Source of the DNA: DATGFK01 sp040007395
GTDB taxonomy: Bacteria > Chloroflexota > Anaerolineae > Aggregatilineales > UBA2796
DNA length: 23,125 nt
Direction: 5' to 3'
Assembly: GCA_040007395.1 (NCBI GenBank)
Contig: JBDTVG010000068.1
Location: forward strand, 1-23,125
Part shown: positions 15,811 through 23,052 of the stretch, in pieces
Numbering within the stretch: position 1 is the stretch's first letter
How the letters are laid out: each line of letters starts with the position of its first letter
Position numbers and translations under genes: made by a program
The notes under the pieces: generated by a model
The model's database searches: none
Told to the model about the DNA's origin: nothing
Seen by the model: the letters and a program-made list of their open reading frames with translations, nothing else

Positions 15811-17658
15811 TTATAAATTATCGGCGGCGGCAGTTTCGATAACTGGCATGACGGGCAGCCATACCCGAAAAGTACTGCCCTGACCGGGTTGGCTCTCGAC
15901 CTCAATCCGCCCCTCGTGCAGATCGACAATGTCCTTGACAATGCTTAAGCCCAAGCCTGTGCCGGGAATACTGGAGCGCACCGCGTTGCGTCCTCGGTAG
16001 AACCGATCAAACAGATGAACCATATCGGCTGGCTCTATGCCGATGCCACTATCGATGATCTCAAGGCACACCGCATTGGAATCGGAGGCAAACGAGGTTC
16101 GCACCTGCACCGTTCCAGCTTGCGTATAGCGCAGCGCGTTGCTGACCAGATTGGTGATGACCTGCCCGATCTGGCTAGCTTCACCACGCACGGGCGGTAA
16201 CGATTTATCCAGATCGTACAAGATGTTCAGTTCGGCATCTTGCTTGGGCAGCAAATGACCAACGCTTTCCCGCTCGATGATGGCATTGAGATCGACGGGA
16301 CCAAAGGCCACTGTACGCTCGTTGAGATCCAACCGCGACAGATCTAGCACAGACTCAATGAGGTTCGTCAGACGCTGGACATTCTCCTTGAGGATAGCTA
16401 GGTGTTCGCTCAACTTCTGCGGAGTCTGTTCCAGCAGATACAAGCGCAGCCCCAAGTTAGTGACGGGAGTGCGGAGTTCGTGCGAAACATCGGCGACAAA
16501 TTTTGACTTGAGTTTGTCAAATTCCTGCAATCGTTCATTAGCGACGATGAGTTCGGCAGTGCGTTGGTCAACCCGTTGCTCCAGATCGGTGTTCAACTGG
16601 ACAAGGCTGGCTTCCATCGCTTTGCGCTCCGTAATGTCATAGAACCCGGTGATCAGCGCGTCCTGTCCATCAAACGTTATCCTGTCCGCAGAGAGCGAGA
16701 GCCAAAAGGATGTCCCGTCCAGTCTCCTCCATGGGAGTTCAATCGCGTGCGTCAGCCCTTCTGTTAAAAGTTGCGCGTAGGTTATCGCCCACTCTTCGGG
16801 CTTGTAATAGAGCTCGGCAGCTTTTTTCCCCACAATAGTCTCTACTGCTACACCAAGTAGTGCGCTAACATGGGCATTGGCATATAGGATTTCGCCATCA
16901 GAATAATCCGTGATCACCAGTGGAATAGGCGAGGCTTCCAGAATCGCCCGAAACTGACTTTCGCTTTGGCGCAGTGCCTGTTCAGCTTGTATCCGCTCAC
17001 GGTTCTCTTGCTCCAGCGCTTTGTTCGCGGCGATAGTGCCTTGCAAGGCACGCCAGAAAATAGAAGTGCCAACCATCAAAAGCACACTTATCACCGTTAG
17101 ATTCGTTGTGCTCAAGATCAGAAACCGTGTGGCATTTATCAATGGAATATGAAAGAGCGCCAACTGTATACCAAAGCCAATCATAAGCAACACCGATGCC
17201 CAGAATGCCGCTTGTGGGCGGATGAAGAGCGAGGCAAAGATGACTGGGATAATCAATTGTAACGGCACCGGAGCGTTAGGCTGAGTATAGTTAGCGGGGG
17301 CCGCCGCCGATACGATGGCGAAAATAGCCAAGAGCGTAAATAGCACTGCCCCAAAAACCGTCCCCTGTCGGTTGATCCACCAAGTAAGGATCAGACACAT
17401 TAAAATAATCACTATGATAATCAGTGTTAGTCCCATCCCATCCGCGGCGAAAGACAGTAGGATGGCGAACAAGCTGATCGGTAACAAGATCACAATGATC
17501 ATGGCAAGCCCGCGATTGAGCAGGTAGCGGACAGGATCGCTGCTCTGTACAAACGTCAACCAGTCCCAAAGGCGAGTGTACGCAACACTCCAACGACTTT
17601 GCTCAAAAGACATTCTTAATATCTTGAGTCTGGATGGGGACGGCTCACTAAATTGCAT
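15811..17658 (-). CDS. Membrane-bound PAS sensor histidine kinase (copy 2)
   Basis: A 615-residue paralogue of the kinase downstream, with the same layout: about six membrane spans (52-70, 77-95, 101-120, 131-147, 151-170, 178-202), a PAS domain (about 232-345, ending YDITERK), coiled coil, HisKA with H393 in FVADVSHELRTPVTNL, and HATPase_c with the same N, G1 and G2 boxes. It differs by a 15-residue insertion between the last span and the PAS domain (around residues 216-231) that lengthens the signalling helix. Membrane regions of the two copies diverge strongly, so they probably sense different cues. It begins 54 bp after the glucokinase gene and may be read through from it; GAGGGAG gives a strong ribosome binding site. 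No response regulator is adjacent. Confidence 0.9.
   Translation of the reverse strand: MQFSEPSPSRLKILRMSFEQSRWSVAYTRLWDWLTFVQSSDPVRYLLNRGLAMIIVILLPISLFAILLSFAADGMGLTLIIIVIILMCLILTWWINRQGTVFGAVLFTLLAIFAIVSAAAPANYTQPNAPVPLQLIIPVIFASLFIRPQAAFWASVLLMIGFGIQLALFHIPLINATRFLILSTTNLTVISVLLMVGTSIFWRALQGTIAANKALEQENRERIQAEQALRQSESQFRAILEASPIPLVITDYSDGEILYANAHVSALLGVAVETIVGKKAAELYYKPEEWAITYAQLLTEGLTHAIELPWRRLDGTSFWLSLSADRITFDGQDALITGFYDITERKAMEASLVQLNTDLEQRVDQRTAELIVANERLQEFDKLKSKFVADVSHELRTPVTNLGLRLYLLEQTPQKLSEHLAILKENVQRLTNLIESVLDLSRLDLNERTVAFGPVDLNAIIERESVGHLLPKQDAELNILYDLDKSLPPVRGEASQIGQVITNLVSNALRYTQAGTVQVRTSFASDSNAVCLEIIDSGIGIEPADMVHLFDRFYRGRNAVRSSIPGTGLGLSIVKDIVDLHEGRIEVESQPGQGSTFRVWLPVMPVIETAAADNL
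15825..16374. repeat. 550-bp perfect repeat, copy 2 (3' part of histidine kinase gene 2)
   Basis: Partner of 13846-14395, in the same orientation, with 100% identity over its length. Confidence 0.93.
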
Positions 17659-17712
17659 GAATTGGCTCCCTCACCTGCCGAACGTATCCGCTGTCCAATA
17701 ATCTACAGACTT

Positions 17713-18444
17713 TTAAGGCATGACAGCTAATGCCGCTCCAATGATGCCTGCTTCATTAAGCATCTGTGCGGGGACAACCTTGGCATGGATTGTCAGATAG
17801 GGCGCAAAGCGTTCGTAATGGTTACTCGCACCGCCACCAATGATAATCAAGTCGGGCCACAGCAAGTGCTCAATATTGTCCAGATACTCGTCGAGGTGTT
17901 TACCCCATTGCTTCCACGACATATCTTTTTCTTGACGAACCCGATCCGAGGCGCGATGCTCCGCATCTTTGCCACGAATTTCGAGGTGTCCCAGTTCGGT
18001 GTTGGGGATAAGCTGCCCGTGTAAAAACAGCGCCGAGCCGATTCCCGTACCAATCGTCGCCATAAACACAAGCCCTTGCTCATTGCGTCCGGCTCCGAAA
18101 CGCATTTCTGCTAACCCGGCTGCATCGGCATCGTTAATGAGGGTCGTCTTACAACCCGTTTTCTGCTCGATTAACGTTTTGCCGTCAGTACCGATCCACG
18201 ACTCATCGATGTTCGCCGCGGTCATGACCGTGCCTAGCTTAATAACCGCCGGGAAGCCACAGCCGAGTCGGTCTGTCCACGAGAACTGCTGGACCACTTG
18301 CGCCACACAATCGGCAACTGCATCCGGTTTGGCAGGAGATGGTGTCAGCACCCGAAAGCGCTCTCCAACCAATGTGCCTTGCTCCGTATCGACAGGCGCA
18401 CCTTTAATACCCGTACCGCCAATATCTACGCCGAGGACAATCAT
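17713..18444 (-). CDS. ppgK: Polyphosphate glucokinase (ROK family)
   Basis: A 243-residue cytosolic sugar kinase that phosphorylates glucose to glucose-6-phosphate, with polyphosphate as the likely phosphoryl donor. Visible elements are the phosphate-1 loop DIGGTGIKG (7-15), GFPAVIKLGTVMTAANID (63-80), catalytic D105 in INDADAAGLAEMRFG, the phosphate-2/adenosine region TIGTGIGSALF (130-140), and ELGHLEIRGKDAE (150-162). The compact size and the absence of the CxCGxxGC zinc motif of ordinary ROK glucokinases and repressors point to the PPGK branch rather than an ATP-specific glucokinase. AGG is placed close before the ATG. It sits 136 bp after endonuclease V and 54 bp before a histidine kinase gene; this neighbourhood gives no obvious pathway link. 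Strict polyP against dual polyP/ATP use cannot be read from sequence. Confidence 0.85.
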   Translation of the reverse strand: MIVLGVDIGGTGIKGAPVDTEQGTLVGERFRVLTPSPAKPDAVADCVAQVVQQFSWTDRLGCGFPAVIKLGTVMTAANIDESWIGTDGKTLIEQKTGCKTTLINDADAAGLAEMRFGAGRNEQGLVFMATIGTGIGSALFLHGQLIPNTELGHLEIRGKDAEHRASDRVRQEKDMSWKQWGKHLDEYLDNIEHLLWPDLIIIGGGASNHYERFAPYLTIHAKVVPAQMLNEAGIIGAALAVMP

Positions 18445-18488
18445 CTAAACCTGCTTTCATCATTCATTAATTAAAATATAAGGAAGAT

Positions 18489-18535
18489 CACTTTAGATAC
18501 ATATTACTCCTAAAGTGTAAATTGAGTTGTATCTA
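18489..18535. promoter_or_regulatory. Overlapping inverted repeats upstream of ppgK
   Basis: CACTTTAG (18489-18496) is a perfect inverted partner of CTAAAGTG (18510-18517), while the overlapping TAGATACA (18494-18501) is a perfect inverted partner of TGTATCTA (18528-18535). The two pairings share TAG at 18494-18496 and so exclude each other in RNA. The site lies between the endV stop and the ppgK start, in AT-rich sequence. It could be an operator, a weak terminator for endV or a switchable leader. Confidence 0.4.
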
Positions 18536-18580
18536 GGGCCAAATGGCAATAATCGCGTCGTATCCTGCTGGACTAATCAG

Positions 18581-19243
18581 CTAGAAGTTGCCGGCAGCAT
18601 TGTGCGCCAGACGGATCGGTTCGGGCAGACGATATTTGCCTGTGCAGTTCATGACCATATCGATAGCAGTGGGCAGATTCGCCAAATGCCCTACCGAGAT
18701 ATACACAGGTTTTACTCCGGTGCGCGTTCGCAAGATCGCTCCGATGATTTCGCCTTTGTCCACCAGATCCGAATAGGAACCGCGCTCGTTGGGCGGTTCC
18801 ACATATTTGCCGACGAACATCGTTTTGCCACAGCCGATGGTCGGTTTTTGCAGCCAGACCCCCAGATGGGAGGCAATCCCGAAGCGGCGTGGGTGCGCCC
18901 GTCCCATACCGTCGAAGATCAGCACATCTGGGACATGTTGCAGTTTTCTAAACGCATCTTCCAAAACCGGGCCTTCACGGAAGCTCAATAGGCCGGGGAT
19001 ATAGGGAAACGGGGTCGCCATCTGCCATAATACCGTCTCGACTGGCTTGAGATCGGGGTAGCTCACCACGACAACCGCGGCTTGTGAAACGTTCTCTTTG
19101 ACACTCACATCCACACCCGCGACCAGATGGATCTTGCTGAAATTCAGCGGGCGGTCATAAATCACTTCATTGACCATTTGGTTTTGCAGCATGATTGCTT
19201 GACTAGGCGACAAATTCCAATCATGTCGGTGTACAAAGTCCAC
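18581..19243 (-). CDS. nfi: Endonuclease V (deoxyinosine 3'-endonuclease)
   Basis: A 220-residue DNA repair nuclease that nicks the second phosphodiester bond 3' of deoxyinosine, initiating alternative excision repair of deaminated adenine. Active-site residues are recognisable: D45 in VAGVDVSV, E90 in GLLSFREGP, D111 in IFDGMGRAHPRR, H117 in the same segment, and K140 in GCGKT. The strand-separating wedge PYIP (80-83) is present. Length is typical of the family, so it should be complete and active. Translation starts at GTG with GAGGGAG about 9 nt upstream. It follows the AviRa-like gene by 36 bp in the same direction and probably shares its promoter. Confidence 0.93.
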   Translation of the reverse strand: MDFVHRHDWNLSPSQAIMLQNQMVNEVIYDRPLNFSKIHLVAGVDVSVKENVSQAAVVVVSYPDLKPVETVLWQMATPFPYIPGLLSFREGPVLEDAFRKLQHVPDVLIFDGMGRAHPRRFGIASHLGVWLQKPTIGCGKTMFVGKYVEPPNERGSYSDLVDKGEIIGAILRTRTGVKPVYISVGHLANLPTAIDMVMNCTGKYRLPEPIRLAHNAAGNF

Positions 19244-19279
19244 GCCTTAATACTCCCTCTTATAAAATCTCGAGACCAC

Positions 19280-20038
19280 TTAGCTAGATAAATTAAGTTT
19301 CAAGAGCACAACTCGGCGTTTGCCAATCTGAAAGTGATCAACACGCCGATAGTGATCATGACTGATTTTCTGCTGTTTATTACTCGCAATCGCTATGATG
19401 GAATGCGTTGACAGGATATTCAGCAGAGATTGCAACATATACCATGACGGCTCATAGCGTGCATCGTGTGGCAATCCAATCCATGAGGAACGACTGCCAT
19501 AAGGAATATCCGTAATGACAAGATCAACCGGTGCTGCGAAATAATCGATGAGTTTGTCAGTAATAATGTTGGCGTTAAATGTACGCACAGTTATAGAATG
19601 ACTCATGTGCAATTGTAACAAGTGCGTTTTGAGGCGTTGGGCGCTGTGATAGGCTTCCTTATGTGAAAGTTTATCATACTGTCTGATCATTGATTCGATC
19701 TGCTCAATACGCTGCTGGATGCCTTCAAGATTCAGGAGATTGAGATTGCGGGCAGCCACTTCAAGTGCTCGCGTATCCACATCCGAGCCATAAATGGCCC
19801 GTACTTTGGGCCAATGCAGAAATGCTAAAGTGGCAAGCAAGTACCCACCACCACAGCAGGGATCGTAAACACTACATGGCCCAACTGCTCCGTCCCGAAC
19901 TCGTATGTCCAAGCACCGCTGAAAAATTTCGCTCGTCAGACGGATTGGAAAAGCAGGATGTCCCGGCAATCCGTAAAAAACACTCCCGGCGGCAAAATCT
20001 CGGTAATCCTCACGTTCTTGTGAAAAGCGATAAACCAT
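19280..20038 (-). CDS. AviRa-like 23S rRNA (guanine-N1) methyltransferase
   Basis: A 252-residue SAM-dependent methyltransferase resembling AviRa, the avilamycin-resistance enzyme that methylates a guanine in domain V of 23S rRNA. I recognise the family opening YRDFAAGSV (12-20) and HPAFPIRLTSEIFQRCL (27-43), motif I YDPCCGGGYLL (58-68), SDVD (85-88), the AARNL helix (95-99), and TDIPYG (176-181) as motif IV. AviRa is about 250 residues, so this is full length. Whether it confers orthosomycin resistance or does housekeeping rRNA modification cannot be told; no avilamycin-type biosynthetic genes or AviRb partner are in the window. AAGGA six bases before the ATG and a TATAAT box at 20094-20099 support the start. 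It leads the endonuclease V gene. Confidence 0.75.
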   Translation of the reverse strand: MVYRFSQEREDYRDFAAGSVFYGLPGHPAFPIRLTSEIFQRCLDIRVRDGAVGPCSVYDPCCGGGYLLATLAFLHWPKVRAIYGSDVDTRALEVAARNLNLLNLEGIQQRIEQIESMIRQYDKLSHKEAYHSAQRLKTHLLQLHMSHSITVRTFNANIITDKLIDYFAAPVDLVITDIPYGSRSSWIGLPHDARYEPSWYMLQSLLNILSTHSIIAIASNKQQKISHDHYRRVDHFQIGKRRVVLLKLNLSS

Positions 20039-20093
20039 TAGAGTCCTTTATGACTATTAATTAATGGATTGGATAGTGAGTAAATTTAAACTT

Positions 20094-20099
20094 ATTATA
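20094..20099 (-). promoter_or_regulatory. -10 element of the AviRa-like/endonuclease V genes
   Basis: A perfect TATAAT on the minus strand, about 56 bp before the ATG at 20038; -35 matches are poor. It lies in the 97-bp AT-rich gap after the binding-protein gene and marks the probable boundary between the ABC operon and the genes downstream. Confidence 0.5.
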
Positions 20100-20135
20100 G
20101 CGGCGAAAAAATAACGTGCAGATTGCAAGTACGAC

Positions 20136-21038
20136 TCAGAACGTGGGCGGGTGGAACAGCGTCGCCAGCGTGGGCAGTTCTTCCCTCAATTGTGCCGGAT
20201 CTTGCGTGGAGATGGCAAAGCGGTAGATATGCTCATAATCAAAGGCAGGCAGGCCAACATATAAGGGATTGTGGGCAACGGCTGCCGCCGATTCTGCTGT
20301 CCAGTTGATGAGCAGAACAACATCAGGCGCAAAGTCGCGGATCTGGCTATCGTCGATCTGACGGGCTTCGGCAATGTTCGCTTCGGCAGCGACATTGAGT
20401 CCCCCCGCGATCTCGATCAACTCAGTGATCAACGCGCCCTGTCCTTCGGTGTACCCTTCCGGGGTGAGGATCAAAACGCGAGTGCGCGGCGTGCCATGTA
20501 CAGCCTCTTTCACCTGTGCCACCGCTTGATCGATGGCTGCGATCCAGCGTTGCCCCACTGTTTGCATCCCGGTCAATGTTGCCAACGTGCGGATATTACC
20601 TTCCATATGGGCGATGCTGGTGTGGCGCTGCACGATCACGACGCGCACTCCGGCACGCTGCGCCGCCTTCAGATCGTCATCGTTAACCCAATCCTGCGAC
20701 ACTACCAGCGCCGTAAATGTCTGCGTTTGTAGCGCGTTCGACAGATCGCCAGCTTGTAGCGTCACGACATGGGATTGCCCAACCAACACACGCAAGATCG
20801 CGGGGGCTTCCGGGCCAAGCGTAGCATAAACATCACTTTGCGTCTGCTCCACAAACGGGCTGAACAAGGTGTATTCGGAATTAGAGGGGATAATCGCGGG
20901 CGACCACACAGGGTCGCCCCTATGGAGTACAGTGTAGGGGACGGCCTGTGTGCTGTCCCGCAGGGTTGTTCTGAAAAGCGAATGCACTGAGCTAAACATC
21001 AAGGCGACGAAAAATACACAGACGACTATTGGCTTCAC
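20136..21038 (-). CDS. ABC transporter class III substrate-binding protein (BtuF/FhuD-like)
   Basis: A 300-residue membrane-anchored or exported binding protein of the Peripla_BP_2 type, which bind siderophores, cobalamin, haem or metal ions between two lobes joined by a rigid helix. Signs are TFTALVVSQDW, AGVRVVIVQRHTSI, the connecting helix IRTLATLTGMQTVGQRWIAA, TELIEIAGGLNVAAE, and FAPDVVLLINWTA. An N-terminal hydrophobic segment (4-19) lacks a lipobox. The open frame extends to an ATG at 21101 inside the permease gene, but a GTG at 21038 places the hydrophobic segment at the N-terminus and lies 19 bp after the permease stop; I prefer it. Codons 27-47 are written by a palindromic repeat element. 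It is unusual for such a protein to sit with DppB/C-type permeases, which normally use SBP_bac_5 proteins; the ligand is unknown. Confidence 0.7.
   Translation of the reverse strand: MKPIVVCVFFVALMFSSVHSLFRTTLRDSTQAVPYTVLHRGDPVWSPAIIPSNSEYTLFSPFVEQTQSDVYATLGPEAPAILRVLVGQSHVVTLQAGDLSNALQTQTFTALVVSQDWVNDDDLKAAQRAGVRVVIVQRHTSIAHMEGNIRTLATLTGMQTVGQRWIAAIDQAVAQVKEAVHGTPRTRVLILTPEGYTEGQGALITELIEIAGGLNVAAEANIAEARQIDDSQIRDFAPDVVLLINWTAESAAAVAHNPLYVGLPAFDYEHIYRFAISTQDPAQLREELPTLATLFHPPTF
20898..20959. repeat. Triple-hairpin repeat element, copy within a coding sequence
   Basis: GGGCGACC (20898-20905) pairs with GGTCGCCC (20912-20919), and GGGACGGC (20938-20945) pairs with GCTGTCCC (20952-20959, one G-T). 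The inner arms CCCCTA (20917-20922) and TAGGGG (20935-20940) offer a third competing stem. Size and layout match the element at 7091-7153. It is read in frame on the minus strand as codons R27 to P47 of the binding protein. Confidence 0.7.
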
Positions 21039-21057
21039 TTCTGATCCAGCCGAACGC

Positions 21058-22344
21058 CTAATCGAATCGGATACGCGGGTCAAGCCACGTATACATGACA
21101 TCGACTAGAATATTGCCGAGGATCAGAAACGTCGCATATAGGATCGTCGTACCAGTCAGCAACGTGTAGTCGCGATCCGTGATGCTGCTCAGGAATGTAT
21201 CGCCTAGCCCCGGTATATTGAAGATCCGCTCGATAAAGAAGGTTCCGGTCAGGATGCCCGCTAGCAGTGGGCCGAGCACCGTCGCCACCGGAATCAGTGC
21301 ATTCTTCAGGGCGTGAATATAGATTACACCGCGTTCGCGCATCCCTTTGGCTCGCGCAGTGCGGATATAGTCGTCCCCCAATACCTGCAACAAACTTGCC
21401 CGCGTCAGCCGCGAGATCCCTGCGCTCACGCCAAGCGTCAGCGTGCCAAGCGGCAGTACCAGCCGACTCAGGAAGTTGGGATCAAGCAGATTCGGATGCA
21501 GCCACACTTCACCGGTTGGTCCCGGAATCACTTTGAGGACGTTTACAAAGATAATGATCAGCGTTGGGCCAAGTACAAAACTAGGGATCGAGATCAACAG
21601 CGTCATCAGGAAGGTTGAACCGTAATCGACTACCGAATTGCGGTACAACGCCGCAACGACACCGATGGGAATGCCGATCAAAAAGCCGAAGAACGCCGCC
21701 ATCGATCCTAACAGCATCGACACAGGTAGCCTAGCTCCAATGATGTCGCTCACGGATTGTCCGCGTGTTGTCTTGCCCAACGACGGGCCAAAGTCGAAAC
21801 GCAGCACGTTATCCAGATATTGCAAAAACTGGCTGCGTGCCAGATCCGAATACAACACAGTTTGCGTTTGATCGCAGCGTTGACGTTCCGTGGTGCCATT
21901 GGCTAGTGTCAAAGTCACATAGGCGGGGTGATGCTCAACCGTCAGACGCAGCAATGCCCAACCCTGCTCGACTTCAACGGCGGTGGGGGAAGTAGCATCC
22001 TCTCTGCTCAAGCCCTGCCGCAGCTTGTCGCAATCTGGGAATGACTCGTAAGCGGTTTTGGTTTCCATACCGACATCAGGCGCGATGCCATCATAGGGAA
22101 AATTGAGCAGCAGCGGTTTATCGAGTCCGTACTGTGCGTTCAAGACCCCCAGACTGCGTGGATCGCGCTCTTTGCCCCCCACCGCACTGAATGGCCCACC
22201 GGGGATGAGACGTACCAACATGAAGGCAAATAGGATGAGCAAAAACAGGATCGGGATGCTGATTAGGATGCGCCGAATGAGAAACCGGAGCATATCCGCG
22301 CCGCCCACTAAACCGACAAGGCCATTGATGATCCTAACTAACAT
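21058..22344 (-). CDS. DppB/OppB-type ABC transporter permease with large extracytoplasmic insertion
   Basis: A 428-residue inner-membrane permease of the peptide/nickel/oligosaccharide importer family. The first span and its start are canonical (MLRFLIRRILISIPILFLL, FMLVRLIPGGPF), followed by LNAQYGLDKPL (68-78). The family then normally passes directly to YLDNVLRFDFGPSLG, seen here at 176-190; instead about 90 hydrophilic residues are inserted, with cysteines C105 and C157. The BPD_transp_1 domain (about 200-420) has five more spans and the ATPase-coupling loop DDYIRTARAKGMRERG (324-339). Usual length is 305-335. M18, ATG at 22293, is an alternative start that better matches family N-termini. 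It lies 24 bp after the SH3-like lipoprotein gene; the partner DppC-type permease precedes that gene. Confidence 0.88.
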   Translation of the reverse strand: MLVRIINGLVGLVGGADMLRFLIRRILISIPILFLLILFAFMLVRLIPGGPFSAVGGKERDPRSLGVLNAQYGLDKPLLLNFPYDGIAPDVGMETKTAYESFPDCDKLRQGLSREDATSPTAVEVEQGWALLRLTVEHHPAYVTLTLANGTTERQRCDQTQTVLYSDLARSQFLQYLDNVLRFDFGPSLGKTTRGQSVSDIIGARLPVSMLLGSMAAFFGFLIGIPIGVVAALYRNSVVDYGSTFLMTLLISIPSFVLGPTLIIIFVNVLKVIPGPTGEVWLHPNLLDPNFLSRLVLPLGTLTLGVSAGISRLTRASLLQVLGDDYIRTARAKGMRERGVIYIHALKNALIPVATVLGPLLAGILTGTFFIERIFNIPGLGDTFLSSITDRDYTLLTGTTILYATFLILGNILVDVMYTWLDPRIRFD

Positions 22345-22368
22345 CGTCTTCTAAACCTTTATCTGTTA

Positions 22369-23052
22369 TTAGGGATTGGCAGGAGCCAAGAAGCTTTCCA
22401 TCAAAAATCCGGTGACACCGCTACAGTTGACTTTCGCAAACAAGGTCGTGTCCTCAATCTTGGAGGAGAGATCAATGTTGCGCGTTATATCGCTGATCTT
22501 GACAGTCGCGCCATCGGCACATGGTTGATCCCCGACGGGCGGCGATTTGACACTAGGATTCTTGTACATGGGCGCACCCTTGCCATCCGGCGATTTAATC
22601 ACGGCGGTACCGCCTGTTGGCAAGAACTGGGTCAGTCCATATTCGGGCAGCCAACCTTGCCCACTCGATCCGCAATCGACCTGATAGTAGATTATGGGAT
22701 CTTCGGGATCGTCGGAATTTTTGCCGACATCCAGCACTGTAACCTGTGTATTGCGAAAACAGGAAGTTAGTACTCCTGTTGTTGAAAAATTCTTTTGCCC
22801 CGGTGCATCGTTCAATTGGATGACGCGCCGATTGCTCACCGCGTAGACCAGTTGCCCCTTTTTGAAGCGTGTCTCGATACTCAACGGCGTTGGCACAGGC
22901 GTTGGCACAGGTGTAGCCGTCAGGTGGATAAACAGCGTATCGTTCGAGGTGCAGGCCAGCATTGCAAAGAGCAGGCACATGGCAGCAATCGCGGGAAGCG
23001 CCAGCCGTGAGTATATTGGAGTAGATGGCATAGATTGTTGGTCGAGCTTCAT
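22369..23052 (-). CDS. SH3-like domain lipoprotein
   Basis: A 227-residue exported protein. A hydrophobic segment (17-33) ends in the lipobox LLFAMLAC with C34 as the predicted lipidated cysteine. A Thr/Pro linker (TATPVPTPVPTP, about 45-56) follows, then two bacterial SH3-like beta domains: about 65-140 (KGQLVYAVSN, VLDVG, GWLPEYGL) and about 146-225 (MYKNPSVKSPPVG, GFLMESFLAP). SH3b domains commonly bind peptidoglycan or peptides. Its ATG overlaps the stop codon of the DppC-type permease gene (ATGA), and the DppB-type gene follows 24 bp later, so it is embedded in a transporter operon where an accessory ligand-capture or wall-anchoring role is plausible but unproven. Confidence 0.75.
   Translation of the reverse strand: MKLDQQSMPSTPIYSRLALPAIAAMCLLFAMLACTSNDTLFIHLTATPVPTPVPTPLSIETRFKKGQLVYAVSNRRVIQLNDAPGQKNFSTTGVLTSCFRNTQVTVLDVGKNSDDPEDPIIYYQVDCGSSGQGWLPEYGLTQFLPTGGTAVIKSPDGKGAPMYKNPSVKSPPVGDQPCADGATVKISDITRNIDLSSKIEDTTLFAKVNCSGVTGFLMESFLAPANP

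Noticed and set aside
21039..21101. ATG at 21101 as start of the class III binding protein
   Set aside because: It would overlap the permease gene by 44 bp and place 21 charged residues before the membrane anchor; GTG at 21038 is more plausible.
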